Source of the DNA: Agapetus fuscipes
Taxonomy: Eukaryota > Arthropoda > Insecta > Trichoptera > Glossosomatidae
Assembly: GCA_951799405.1 (NCBI GenBank)
Contig: OX637363.1
Location: 10,168,001-10,232,000, forward strand
Direction: 5' to 3'
Length of the DNA stretch: 64,000 bases
Part shown: one piece after another, positions 52,985 to 63,817 of the stretch
How the letters are laid out: every line of letters begins with the position of its first letter
Numbering within the stretch: position 1 is the first letter of the stretch
Made by a program: the position numbers and the translations under genes
Notes under the pieces: generated by a model
Database searches by the model: none
Seen by the model: only the letters and a program-made list of their open reading frames with translations
What the model was told of the DNA's origin: nothing

Positions 52985-53132
52985 AGATACCTGGAGTCGG
53001 ATGACGGGGAGCACTGCCAGCTGCTGGAACTGGTGGCGCGCATGCTGGAGTACCGGCCCAGTGAGCGCATCACGCTGCGCGAGGCCCTCAGGCATCCCTT
53101 CTTCCAGCGCATCCCTCCGCACCAGAGACTGG
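52985..53132 (+). CDS. Doa: Doa kinase exon 9
   Basis: Codes [20 protein letters not shown] then [20 protein letters not shown] and QRIPPHQRL. The arginine of subdomain XI ([14 protein letters not shown]) that buttresses the kinase C-lobe is present. Starts phase 0, donor CTGG|gtgagc, leaves phase 1. Confidence 0.93.
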
Positions 53133-53164
53133 GTGAGCTCTCTTATTTATTTCATTCTGTTTCA

Positions 53165-53245
53165 AAACAAAATGTGAAGAGGAATGCATAATTCACCAAC
53201 CTATTTTTGCCTGACCTGAAATAGGTATGAACATTATCAATATTA
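53165..53245 (-). repeat. SINE-I 3' fragment
   Basis: TGTGAAGAGGAATGCATAAT, CACCAACCTATTTTTGCCTG, GAACATTATCAATATT, as at 45,185-45,260. Confidence 0.45.
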
Positions 53246-53247
53246 GA

Positions 53248-53555
53248 CCAGTCCGTAGTCCAGTGGTTGACACTTCTGACTCATAAATGGAAGGTTGTGG
53301 ATTCGAATCCCGGCAGAGCACGAAAATTATAACATGTACCTATATTTTCAAATATGCCTTTTGCTTGGTGAAAAATTCAAATACCCTTACCAAAGACCGG
53401 TCACTAAAGGTCCATCCAGCCTTACAGCAACTGGGTCTGGCTTAACAGTTGGCGCTTTTTACAGCGATGACCATGCTCCCAGAGGGCTTTTGAGGTGTGA
53501 TGTGCACAAAAATGGCACTCACTTGATAAATCATTCTAATAAGATTATTATTGCT
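53248..53555 (+). mobile_element. SINE-C copy in the last Doa intron
   Basis: GACCAGTCCGTAGTCCAGTG, GGATTCGAATCCCGGCAG, body, AGGGCTTTTGAGGTGTGATG, ending CATTCTAATAAGATTATTAT, 33 bp before the terminal acceptor. Confidence 0.75.
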
Positions 53556-53587
53556 GATGGATTTGTGTGTGGTTGTTGTGTTGGCAG

Positions 53588-53640
53588 GTGTGGAGACGAG
53601 CAGCGGGGACCGCGAGCGCTCCCACAGCCTCAGCAGGTGA
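53588..53640 (+). CDS. Doa: Doa terminal coding exon
   Basis: After TTGGCAG: completes Gly and codes VETSSGDRERSHSLSR then TGA at 53,638-53,640. The short Ser/Arg C-terminal tail is characteristic of insect Doa. The assembled catalytic part from 39,194 is 367 residues, the expected size for the kinase region. Confidence 0.9.
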
Positions 53641-53867
53641 AACACGGCGAGCGAGTGGGCGCCCCACACCAACCATCATCAGCATCAGCACCACCAGCCC
53701 TCCTACAACCACTGCTCCTGACTCAGCTCCCCCTCTCCTGCACAGCACAATGCAGCAACACACTTCACATGACTCCAGTGTCTGCACTCGCAGCCCGTTT
53801 TATATCGGCAACGGGGTGTATGGAAGTCACCATTGATAAACTAGTTGTTCTTAGTCAAGTAGTGCAC

Positions 53868-54262
53868 ATATCAACGGTTAAAAGGAAGTAGGACATAAGC
53901 GACGTTTTGGTCGAAAATGAGTTATGAATGCTATCCTACTTAAAAATTTCCGCTCTTTCTAATATGCTAACTCCCATAGCTCTACAATGATTTTTTTGTT
54001 GTTTATGCCCAAGCAAAGAACTGCGTTTTCGAAGTATGGTTTTGGTGTAACCGATGACTTTTTTGTCCTAAAGGCACTTGTGACATAAAACCTCGTAAAA
54101 TAACGTAAATCCACATTAATAGAAATGCCTTTATTTTTTTAATTCTGGAGCTGTTTTGATTTTAACAATATGATAAAAAATAAAAAAGTTATATCTTTTT
54201 TTCTGCAATCTCAAACTTTTAACTACTCTCCTAAACAATTTAGTTTTTGTCGCCTATGCCCT
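53868..54262 (+). repeat. Repeat F, uninterrupted copy in the probable 3' UTR
   Basis: ACGGTTAAAAGGAAGTAGGA, GAGTTATGAATGCTATCCTA, GTATGGTTTTGGTGTAACCG, AATCTCAAACTTTTAACTAC. Reverse orientation relative to 24,880-25,875. Confidence 0.6.
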
Positions 54263-55006
54263 ATATCCTTTAACCGTCGATATGCATTAAAGGTACTTAT
54301 CCCTTGACAAAAGTATAGAAAAGCAATTTTTCAATGTCGGCGGAGATAGCTAATTTTGGAAACAGGCTATTCATATGCGCTATTAAAGTAATTTATATAA
54401 AATTATTCTTTATAATTTGTTGCAATTTCATAGAAAAAATTGTGCAAGACAAATTGTGAACTTTGACTCGGATCTTTTGACCCGTGATTCACGAAAAAAA
54501 ATCATGAATCCTGAAATGAGGACATTCAAGCTATCTTCCACCGTTTAGGAGGTTTCCCAGCTGGACCTTGACCTATTGGCAACTCATTAGCTATGATGTG
54601 TGCGACTCGGGAGACATCTCTACAGAATTGTTTCCTGGATCTACTCTGCAATATTCTGCGTGTGATCACTCGAAGAACTATCATTTCTGCAATGCTTTAA
54701 ACATGAAAAATATCCTTCCAAATCATGCGTACATTAAAGTATTAAACATTTCCATGCTTCTCATGTATAAATGCAGTCTGCATTGTTTCGGCTGAGTCGT
54801 TTTGTGGTGTGTGAATTTTTTAAGCGGGGTGTGATCGCTCACTCGCCCGGGCAGTTACGATAATTCTGCCCGATCACTTAGTTGATAATTTTAATTGTTA
54901 AGTTGGCTGATTCTGTATTTCTTTTTTTTTCTTTGTCACATGTTTTTCGACACGTCCGTTAGTGTAAGATGGAAGCATAATTTCTGGTGCAGACTCCATC
55001 GAAACA

Positions 55007-55012
55007 AATAAA
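55007..55012 (+). promoter_or_regulatory. Doa: Candidate Doa polyadenylation signal
   Basis: AATAAA 1.37 kb after the stop codon; the cleavage site is not visible. Confidence 0.35.
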
Positions 55013-55189
55013 ATAGAAAAAATTGTTCCTTGTCATTTATCAATGAGGCGTTAACTTTGTAACACAAAAAAAAAAAAAACAATCCTCGTATACAGTAATA
55101 AATAGTATCAGGATGTGAAGTTAATTCATGTCGACTGCTCCAAGGAAGACAGCACTAATTCAAAAAAGATAGTTTTGCAGGAAAGCCAA

Positions 55190-55385
55190 TTGAATGTTAT
55201 TTATTCCATGGAGAACAATGCCTAAACTATTTTTTACATTCATTTATTAATGAATTTAAAAGAGACACGGCTGTCATCTTGGAATGAAGATAATGATTTG
55301 TTACCTTCAGAAATGGAAATAAGTCAAAAACTTCAATTTCGGAGTTACTTCCTTCTACCTTGGAGCAGTCGATGTGTCCTTTGTA
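55190..55385 (+). repeat. Unclassified repeat L, copy 2
   Basis: TTATTCCATGGAGAACAATG to TTGGAGCAGTCGATG, collinear with 51,125-51,320, with a deletion after CAATGCC. Confidence 0.5.
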
Positions 55386-55825
55386 TTTGAAAACACATTG
55401 AAAATTAATGCATCATTAATAAATGACTTAATTTTTCTTTGTCTGTGTCTATGGAATTTTCACTTTTCTCAGAATCTAATGCTAAAGATTGCCTAAAATC
55501 TATTAAATTACAAACAAAATGAGTCATATACAGTCAAAGATTTTAAATTATGATTACGGTCGGTCGTTAGACATTTTATGGAATGAAAAAAATGGATTTT
55601 ACTGACCGTGCAAAAGAGAAGAACGATTTTCTCTATATTTTTATCGGAGTCATATCCGACGTCCTCAGGAGACGTGTGTCTTCTACTTCTACTATTTTTA
55701 CAAATGAGATAAATATTTGGAAATACAGAACACCGTCACAATGTGTGTGTGAACAAAAGGGATTATCTGTGTTTTGGTTAAATTCAATTGAAATAAAAAC
55801 TGTATTGCCCCCTTTTGTTATAATA

Positions 55826-56776
55826 TAGGGTGTTTTTTTTAGAGGTATAGAACTTTAAGTTGGCAACACTGTTTTAACTGGCGGCCATTTTGTCAGCTGT
55901 TAAGTGATTTGTGTTTAGTTTAGTTTGGCATTTCATCATGAATAGACAACTCGTGCAACAATTGAAGCCACACGATCACCTAGCAAGGCGTAGATTCGGT
56001 GAATGGGTCCAAAACAAGATGCCGTTGATCCCGATTTTCATAAGAGAATTTCGTTTAGCGATGAAGCTCACTTTTGGTAGAATGGCTACGTCAATAAACA
56101 AAACTGCCGTATTTGGAGTGAAGATAATCCTCAAGTGTATGTTAAGACACCGTTACATCCAGAAAAACTGACTGTTGGTGTGCTTTATGGTCTGGTGGAA
56201 TCATTGGTCCGCACTTTTTTAAAAAAGATGCTGGCCAGAACGTTGCAGTCAATGGTGACCGCTATAGAGCCATGATTACTGACTTTTTCGTTCCTCAATT
56301 GAACAACCATGATGTGCAGGAGCTGTGGTTTCAACAAGACGGCGCAACATGTCACACAGCTCGTGCCACAATTGATTTACTGAAGGAAACGTTTGGTAAC
56401 CGCATAATTTCACATTCCGGACCCGTGAATTGGCCTCCAAGATCGTGTGATTTAACACCGCTAGATTATTTTCTGTGGGGATTTGTGAAGTCGCTAGCCT
56501 ACGCCGATAAGCCCGAAACGATCGACCACTTGGAAGACAACATTTGCCGCGTTATTGCCGATATACGGCCACAAATGTTGGAAAAAGTTATTGAAAATTG
56601 GACCTCCAGATTAGATTACGTCCGAGCCAGCCGTGGCGGTCAAATGCCAGAAATCATATTTAAATTATAATGCCAAAAGATTATCTTTCGAATAAAGTCA
56701 ATTTCATGTCAATTTTAAAAAATCATCCTTGTTTTATTCCATTTCAAAGTTCTATACCTCTTAAAAAAACACCCTT
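55826..56776 (+). mobile_element. Mariner-related DNA transposon, DD41D type, decayed
   Basis: Inverted ends of about 28 bp (GGGTGTTTTTTTTAGAGGTA / mirror TACCTCTTAAAAAAACACCC) with TA at the junctions, about 950 bp. The transposase is broken: start MNRQLVQQLKPHDHLARRRF near 55,938, an internal deletion, and frame changes between 56,000 and 56,270. The C-terminal third is intact. Confidence 0.8.
55938..56670 (+). pseudogene. Transposase pseudogene (DD41D)
   Basis: The intact last 133 codons (56,272-56,670) include WFQQDGATCHTAR with the second Asp and CDLTPLDYFLWG with the third. Forty-one residues separate QQD from the Asp of LTPLD, so the triad spacing is DD41D. The first Asp block (ISFSDEAHFW) survives in another frame near 56,040 and is followed by a stop. 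Deletion of most of the N-terminal DNA-binding region and at least two frameshifts make it inactive. Confidence 0.75.
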
Positions 56777-56924
56777 TATATAACTCAATAGACTCGCAAA
56801 TATTACAGGTCTGTGGGCAAATAGGGTATTTATCAAAATATTAGTTTGATTTTCCCTAGCAACCCGGCCTGCTGTGTGATGGCACATTTTTTAATTGTAC
56901 ATTGAAGCTTTCACGGCCGGCTCT

Positions 56925-57227
56925 TGTTGACACAAAAATCACTTTATTCGGGCTATGTAGCCGTGGTCTGGTTGATTCTTTCCGTACAGTTTCGCCCATT
57001 GCGATGGGCATTATCAGCGGTTGGCTAGTCGCTGTGATTTTCTTACAGGATCTGCTAATAATAATAATAGTACAATATTTTTATAGCGCCTTTTCATGAC
57101 TCTTGGTCATCCCAAAGGCGCTTGCTCATACGAGCGCGCGAACAGGTGGGTCTTCAACCCCTTTCTATATGTACTAGTATAGCAGACCACGGCTACATAG
57201 CCCGAATAAAGTGATTGTTGTGTCAGC
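56925..57227. repeat. Foldback element carrying a LINE tail
   Basis: Arms of about 43 bp (ACTTTATTCGGGCTATGTAG CCGTGGTCT and its mirror AGACCACGGCTACATAGCCC) are separated by 210 bp that include a LINE 3' end. Confidence 0.6.
57052..57160 (-). repeat. CR1/L2-like LINE 3' tip
   Basis: On the - strand GLKTHLFARSYEQAPLG, stop, AAAAGGCGCTATAAAAATAT and an ATT tail; nested in the foldback element. Confidence 0.6.
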
Positions 57228-57805
57228 ACATTTTTTGTTTGTTTACGGAATCTGTTCCAAGTCCGTTGGGGTTTGGTGTATCTCTCACTGTTTAGGAATC
57301 ACTAGATGAATGTTTTATGTTGGACTAAAATAAATTATCTTTTAGATTGCAATTGTTTAGAACGTTCACACAATGACATTCTTAAGTCATTTAAATTAAG
57401 TAGCGAATTACAATTCGAGGTGGTCAGGATAGTGTTGAAAATATTTTTTTTCAAATTTAGGCATTAAAAAATAAGAATCAATCTCAAGGAAACTGCAAAA
57501 TAATTTATGAATTAAATTTGCAGTTGGAAGGAAATTATTGAATTGTTTTAAGAGCAAATTTCCCAACAGGATAGTCAGTTATTGGAGTCCTATAGAAGCA
57601 ATTACATAAACATCTGTGTTCCTTTGCTGCCTTTGATTCTACATGTACATTTCAGTCCAGGTGGATATACATAGGTGTGAAGACAACATCTAATCCGACC
57701 AATGGGTGCAATAAGGTGATCAAATGCTTTCTTTGAACGTCACTAGTGCCCTCTAGCAGAAGGACAGATGGGCAGTCATCCAAAACTGACAAGTTTTATC
57801 CACCT
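57228..57805. other. Unassigned intergenic DNA
   Basis: AT-rich, no gene or repeat family recognised. Confidence 0.4.
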
Positions 57806-57983
57806 TAGAGCTCGTTCCCACTTGTCGGGTGTCGGATCCGTGTATTGATCGGAGGTTCCAGTAGCAGAACATTTCAGACAAATCGGTTTCCGATAAGTGT
57901 GAATAGCTTCATAGATAATGTTTTGCCACTGGAACCTCCAATTAATATACGGATCCGACACCCGACAAGTGGGAACGGGCTCT
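57806..57983. repeat. Foldback element / MITE
   Basis: Arms of about 60 bp: GAGCTCGTTCCCACTTGTCG, GGTGTCGGATCCGT and GGAGGTTCCAGT(A/G)GCA mirrored at the right end. The loop holds AATGTTTTGCCACTGG. Confidence 0.65.
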
Positions 57984-59936
57984 TATTTCAACTAAAAAAA
58001 AAGTTACGAAAACAACAAACCAGCTTAAAAGAATTGAAACTTTATTTAATTTTCTTAGCCCTTTAATTGATTTTCGTTTTAACAAGTGTGACAGTGGAAT
58101 GTGTGCGTGCTTTGATGAAGAACGTTTGTAGGCAAAACAATGATGTGGATGATGATGATGTTGATGTTTCTCCTGCCTTACTTATTATAATGTTGACTGA
58201 ATATTTTTTAATGATTAGCCTTTGTTCATATAAAAAGGTCTCTTTTTTTTTTGTTTACTTTCGTATCATAGACAATAAGTTCACTCTCTTTCGAAAAACA
58301 AACATATGAGTCGTATAGAACCAAAGGCGGCAATTTAGGATATCTTAGAATGAGATAAATGCATCTAAAGTGGATGTTTCTCTGTATACATCTATTTTTT
58401 GAAAAATTCCCAGATTGAAGCCGTTGGTTCTGTAGGAGGCATTATTGATTATGCGCTATTCATGCAAAAATGAAATTATTTCAAAAAAATCCATAGAAGA
58501 AAATGAAATTTAGAATAATATTTAATTCATAGGATGGTTTTATTTATTTTTCTAATTCCTTCATTTATTTTATAAACTTACTTCATTAATGTTACCTAAA
58601 CTTACACCTGTATTAACGGACAACACTCGGAGGCCTCGCTAACTTGCTAAGCACATGATGGGGCTTGCATTGGAAACAACCTGACAGAAACCAGGGGCGT
58701 GCAAGCACATTTCACAATTAATGTGTTTGTCAAAATTACCGTCTTGACTGCCCACCTTATAGGTACATTTGCCTGTGTGGGATGCTCACCCCTGTCACAA
58801 ACGCATAGCATTTAGAGCTCTCATCGCATAGCTCTGTGAACACTGGTGTTTATCATCTGATAATATTTCATTGTAAGTTTGTTTTTTATCACGTAGGTAT
58901 AAAGTCAGTCAGTTAAGTATTGTTTTAAGTAGATCGTAACGCCATTGTGAATTTACATGTGAACCATGCTACGTTGATTAATGCGCCTTAAGTTCGTACA
59001 TGCGTGCATGCATGTGGTTGTATATATAGAAGTACATGAACCCGTTGAAGTATCATTTTTTAAACGTAGATAACTTAGATTGTCCAATGTCATTTTGGAT
59101 TGAAGCGTAGACATTTCAATGCCATAGCAATGAGATTGATTATTCTGTAGCGGAGCTCAGTTTGTTAGGAAATCAGCTAATACCCACACAAATTGACATA
59201 TTGCAAATTTCTATGTAAATTTGTGCTTCGGCTACTTGCTAGATGGCATTACTATGGCATTACTATGGCATGAAATCATGGCTACGCAGGAATGAAAGGT
59301 TAATTTTATTCAAGGAATTAATTTTAATTTACGTTGAATTCCGGTAGAATTCAAATTGTCAGTTAATTATTACTGTTATTAATATTGTATAAATAATGAA
59401 AAGAGCTGTGAAGAATAATTGGGTTGATACTACTTTGACCAGAAATACTTAAATTAATTCTTTTTTTTTTTTCATATTGTTCAATCAGCCAAAAATGTAT
59501 GATATTTTATAAAAATGTATAATAAATGGCAAAATCATACGCACGTGTTTCTTTCCATTATCCAACACACTCAAGACACACCTTTTTAAAAAGTCATAAG
59601 TAAAATTAGGCCATACCTACTATTGAAATGAACTTTCTAAGAAGTATGATTAGATTTAGATTATTTGAAAAAAACGGAGTGTTAATTTGTCTATATACCT
59701 CAATATGTGTACGGACACTTAAATACTTTAACTGTCATTTATTTCAAAAAGCCTCTATTCTATTGTAGTGTTTTTAAAAAATATTCACTACCCGTCTATG
59801 GAATCCATTCAAACTTCAAAACAACACATGCAGTAATAAGAACTGTGATGCGAAAAAAACTCCCTTCAAGATGGTTGTAACGTATTCACGTATAACTGGA
59901 GGCATCATGTAGCAATACCAGGAGCTGAAAAAATTG
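57984..59936. other. Intergenic DNA between Doa and Gdh
   Basis: Two kilobases without a recognised gene. A short local duplication (TGGCATTACTA twice at 59,243-59,268) is the only structure noted. Confidence 0.4.
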
Positions 59937-60219
59937 TGATGCAACTCAAAAGCGCAGCTAAGCTTCTGCTTCCTGCCGTGTCTTCCCAAAGGATCGCATG
60001 TGGCGAGTGGCACCATTTGCTTTAACAGGTAAGGGGGCCGGCCTTACGCCAAATACTTAAGTTAAAGTGGGGGTTTCCCAGCTCCTGAGGTTGTTGGTAC
60101 TCATGTCTTGTGAAGGCTGAGTAAAGCTTGTCGGTATGTTATTTTGTGTTTGAAATAAACACTGAAATCCTTTCTGCATGGAATGCAAGCACTCTACCAA
60201 CTGAGCCATTGACCGGCCT
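59937..60219 (-). mobile_element. SINE-B, diverged
   Basis: From the tail GCAGCTAAGCTTCTGCTTCC through AAGGGGGCCGGCCTTACGCC to the head CAACTGAGCCATTGACCGG; the B-box region is deleted. Confidence 0.7.
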
Positions 60220-60489
60220 CTAATGCATATAAGGTTTCTTCTTACCTGGTGTCTGGTGACAACAATTATTCCTTTTTTATTTTCAGCCTAGAAATCCTCA
60301 AGTACAATAGGCATGCCTACTAGAATGGAGATTGAGCAACATTCATAAAGAGAAGTATACTTTAATCAATCATTGATAAAATGACTAACAAGCAGTTAAA
60401 CTAATATAGCTCTTATGTCTTGATCTTTATGTCTAAAATCACAAAGAATAGATATATCACAAGATTGTATCCGGTCCGTATTTATACAG

Positions 60490-60828
60490 TCCGGTCGATA
60501 GCTCAGTTGGTAGAGTGCTTGCATTCTACCCCGTGAGCTCGGGTTCGAATCCCACCGAGGAGGGTCTCAGAAATGATTTCCAATTTCGGTGTGTATTTAA
60601 AACCCCATTATATAAATACCGGCGAGGTTTACTCAGCCTTTACAAGAAATGAGTACCAGCCCCCTCGGGAGCTGGAAATTCCCACTTCAACTGAAGTGGT
60701 TGGCGTAAGGCCGGCCCCCTTACCTGTAAAAATAAATAGGTTCAACTCGCCACATGCGACCCCTTCGGGGATAACGCGGCAAGAAGTTACACTATATGTG
60801 TAGCTTAGTTGCGTTTGCGTTTGCGTAT
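60490..60828 (+). mobile_element. SINE-B, full length
   Basis: GGTCGATAGCTCAGTTGGTA, GGTTCGAATCCCACC, body, TGTGTAGCTTAGTTGCG and three GTTTGCGT-like units. Confidence 0.85.
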
Positions 60829-60837
60829 GCAGTGGAA

Positions 60838-61190
60838 GTATACTTTACTTTCTTCGGCTCATAAGCCTTGAAGACTCAGGGCCTGCCGCACCACAATCCT
60901 CCAGGACTCTCTGTCTTGTGCTGCTTCCCTCCATGGTCCCCTCACTCCCAAAACTTTGGCGTTGGCTTCAACGCTGTCTGCACACCGCATCCAGCGACGT
61001 CTGAGTGGTCTAACACCTGAGGGGGCACCATCCAAGACTGTTCTAATGATCCTGGAGTCCTCTGCACGTGCTACATGTCCGGCCCACTGGATTCTTCTTG
61101 ATTTCATTACCGACACTATGTTTGGGTCTTGAAACACTTGAGGTGGGCACGCAATTTCCAAAAGTGTATTTTGTGTGCAACGACATTATA
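60838..61190 (-). mobile_element. RTE-like LINE C-terminal fragment
   Basis: On the - strand an open frame reads VMKSRRIQWAGHVARAEDSR, then GVRPLRRRWMRCADSVEANA and AAQDRESWRIVVRQAL. The order R-R-x-x-W-x-G-H-V-x-R, G-x-R-P, D-R-x-x-W-R is the C-terminus of RTE-type endonuclease/reverse transcriptases. Flanked by two SINE-B copies. Confidence 0.7.
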
Positions 61191-61393
61191 TTTTGAATTG
61201 TTTGTGTATTAAAACTGAAAATTCATATTCAATAATATTCTATTTAATTGAAGGATCCAAATCAAATCACTTTTAATTTAAATAATTTGTATTTCTGAGG
61301 ATTATATATTATCGAAAACATAACATTACTTAAATAATAAATAATGATACTAGTGAAAATGCAAAACAGTGTTTTGATTTGAGTAAAAAAAAA

Positions 61394-61717
61394 AACGCAA
61401 CTAAGCTACACATATAGTGTAACTTCTTGCCGCGTTATCCCCGAAGGGGTCGCATGTGGCGAGTTGAACCTATTTATTTTTACAGGTAAGGGGGCCGGCC
61501 TTACGCCAACCACTTCAGTTGAAGTGGAGGTTTCCCAGCTCCCGAGAGTGCTGGTACTCATTTCTTGTGAAGGCTGAGTAAACCTTGCCGGTATTTTATT
61601 TTGGGGTTTGAAATACACACCGAAACGGGAAATCATTTCTGACACCCTCGGTGGGATTCGAACGCGAGCTTTCGGCATGGAATGCAAGCACTCTACCACC
61701 TGAGCTATCGACCGGAC
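61394..61717 (-). mobile_element. SINE-B, full length
   Basis: AACGCAACTAAGCTACACAT to ATTCGAACGCGAGC and CACCTGAGCTATCGACCGG; opposite to the copy at 60,490. Confidence 0.85.
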
Positions 61718-62551
61718 TGAATCCTTCAATTAAATAAAATATTATCAAATATTGATTGTTGATGGATGGGCGTAGGCATGCAAATTATTATTTAGCTGGC
61801 AATAAGTTAAAAGTTGGATGACGTCTATGATCGACAGCCGCACTGTATGCAAGTTTACACTTGACGCCTATGCGTGTCACCCGCTGTTAAAGGGTTAAAC
61901 TGCCAATTTACTACTGCATGTATTTCCTGGTAAAAGGTGATGGTTTAAAATAAAATAAAAACCTGTAAAGTAAAGATAGATTCTTATAGGATTCAAAAAA
62001 GAAAGACAAAAAAAAGTAAGTAACATATTTTATTTTAAAAATTGAGTTCCTACAAAATACTGATTCTGTTTCAACTCAATACAAGTTCATATAATACCAG
62101 CTGTTTAACAATTATGTTTAAAAAAATGTATTTAAATAACGACATGAATTAATTTTGCATCTGTTTTTTTTTTTAAATATTCTTAACAATCAATATATCG
62201 AGTAACATGACACTGGACAATATTTCAGACGTTGGTGTAGAGTTTAAAACAGAGAACAAATATGAAACATAACCTTCCTCTTAGCGGATGTAACAACTTG
62301 TAAAATCACAGCTTAGCATCTATTCATAATAGTGATACAGCTAAAGTGCATTATCTTATGCTTAGGAGTGAGTGCGGAGCAAATAGGAAACAATATCAAG
62401 AGTAATCCAGCTACGCACACAAATATTTTACCTCACAAAACTATCAAGCTTGAAATTTCACGGCCTTCATATGCGTCGTATAGAATCAAAGATCACCAAC
62501 TAGGATTTTTTCTAAAATTTTGATGAATATGTAGAAACACAGAATGTCACT
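61718..62551. other. Unassigned intergenic DNA
   Basis: AT-rich, no gene or repeat family recognised. Confidence 0.4.
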
Positions 62552-62732
62552 TCTAATCTAATCTAAGTTGCAAAATATCAGTAACATTAGAGATTCACAT
62601 TACATGCATTTTCACAAAACAGACATGTTTAAGTTCGCACTTAACCATGCCGCATGTAATCCTACAATATAAAAACCCGAATCTCAAATGAACATACACC
62701 CTGCAACTCCTGCTGACCTTCCCTGAAACAGG
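62552..62732 (-). repeat. LINE-A 3' end
   Basis: TCTAATCTAATCTAAGTTGC to GACCTTCCCTGAAACAGGG. Confidence 0.7.
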
Positions 62733-63254
62733 GAAGAATATTAGGCTTATACAGTCAGAGGTTGACACTGGATAATATCTTTCCAGGATCTGTTACTGTG
62801 CTCTATCAGATTAGGAGATTCCAGACGTTTCTTCAGTGTGATGATGTGAAATGTCCGGAAGCTCCAGCTCCAATAGACCACGACAACAGATCCCGGAAAG
62901 AAACTCTCCAGTGTAAGAATGTAATTCTGTTTCCATAAATTTATCTTTAAAAAATCCAAAACTGTTGCCTTTGGTTCTATTCCACTCATCTTACACTTAA
63001 ATAGGGGTTTGCAACCATGTCAGTCTTGCTAAAGTAGTCAATCCAGGGAGATAACTCAATGGATTCTAAATTAGATTTTTCTCCGAGGCAAACGTAACAA
63101 CCGATAACAAAATATAAGTTAGCCTTTGTCAGAAGGTTTTTTGTCTAAGTTGTTTGTGCAAACTCAATTGTCGAACTGTTTGGACTTCAATAGACACGCT
63201 TGCAAAACCCGAATGATCTATCATTTAGTATTTTCCTTGCTTAATCATTAGTGA

Positions 63255-63320
63255 ATAGAATGAGGCAACTCTCCAGAGGCTTTGGCCAATCCTAGTGGAA
63301 TGGCAACAAAGTTACAGAGA
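63255..63320 (+). repeat. LINE-A' 3' tip
   Basis: GAGGCAACTCTCCAGAGGCT, CCAATCCTAGTGGAATGGCA, ACAAAGTTACAG. Confidence 0.45.
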
Positions 63321-63457
63321 TATAGAATAGGCAGTGTTAGCAGCTTTGCCGACGGCCGATTGGATTACGCGTATCAGCAATATTTTGTAGAGTTTAGTTA
63401 AAAAAGGTTTTCTTAAAATGCTCGAGGTAACTTGACTAAGTAGTGTTGGCGTCTTGT

Positions 63458-63574
63458 TTAGAAGGCGAGACCAGCCTCGGAGTACGTGGTGAAGATCTTC
63501 TCGATGGAGTTGACGTAGGCAGCGGTCCTGAGGTCGAGGCCAAGGTTGAATTTCATTGCAGTCTTCATGATTGC
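63458..63574 (-). CDS. Gdh: Glutamate dehydrogenase, terminal coding exon
   Basis: On the - strand, after the acceptor TTTTTAG: 38 codons [20 protein letters not shown] then [18 protein letters not shown] and TAA. This is the highly conserved C-terminus of animal mitochondrial glutamate dehydrogenase, which interconverts glutamate and 2-oxoglutarate in the matrix with NAD(P). It starts in phase 0. The remaining exons lie beyond the window. Transcribed toward Doa. Confidence 0.92.
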   Translation of the reverse strand, partial: AIMKTAMKFNLGLDLRTAAYVNSIEKIFTTYSEAGLAF

Positions 63575-63666
63575 CTAAAAACACACAATGGAATGAAATT
63601 GAAAAAAAATTAACAAATAAAAGTTTTTACAAGGTGTTAACATAGTTTCAAGACTGAAAGTGTAAA

Positions 63667-63755
63667 TAAGCTGCACATGTAGGGTAACTTTTCACTGCGT
63701 CGTCCCCAAAGGGATTACAGGTGACGTGTGAAATCTATTCTTGATATCAGCTATA
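63667..63755 (-). repeat. SINE-B 3' fragment
   Basis: AAGCTGCACATGTAGGGTAA, GTCGTCCCCAAAGGGATTAC; inside a Gdh intron. Confidence 0.5.
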
Positions 63756-63817
63756 GGAGTCGCATATGCATTGCGACGCTATGGGCCAGATGTATGTTGT
63801 TCAGTTGGCTGGTGTGC

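Larger units (their letters stand above)
53641..55030 (+). other. Doa: Probable Doa 3' UTR
   Basis: Begins with a CA/CT-rich stretch after the stop. Contains repeat F (53,868-54,262). The first good AATAAA after it is at 55,007-55,012 (ACAAATAAAATAG). Length is inferred only. Confidence 0.45.

Noticed and set aside
52976..53191. Independent 71-codon gene
   Set aside because: It is kinase exon 9 read through its acceptor and donor.
54568..54795. 75-codon ORF in the Doa 3' region
   Set aside because: No family resemblance or Kozak support; within the inferred 3' UTR.
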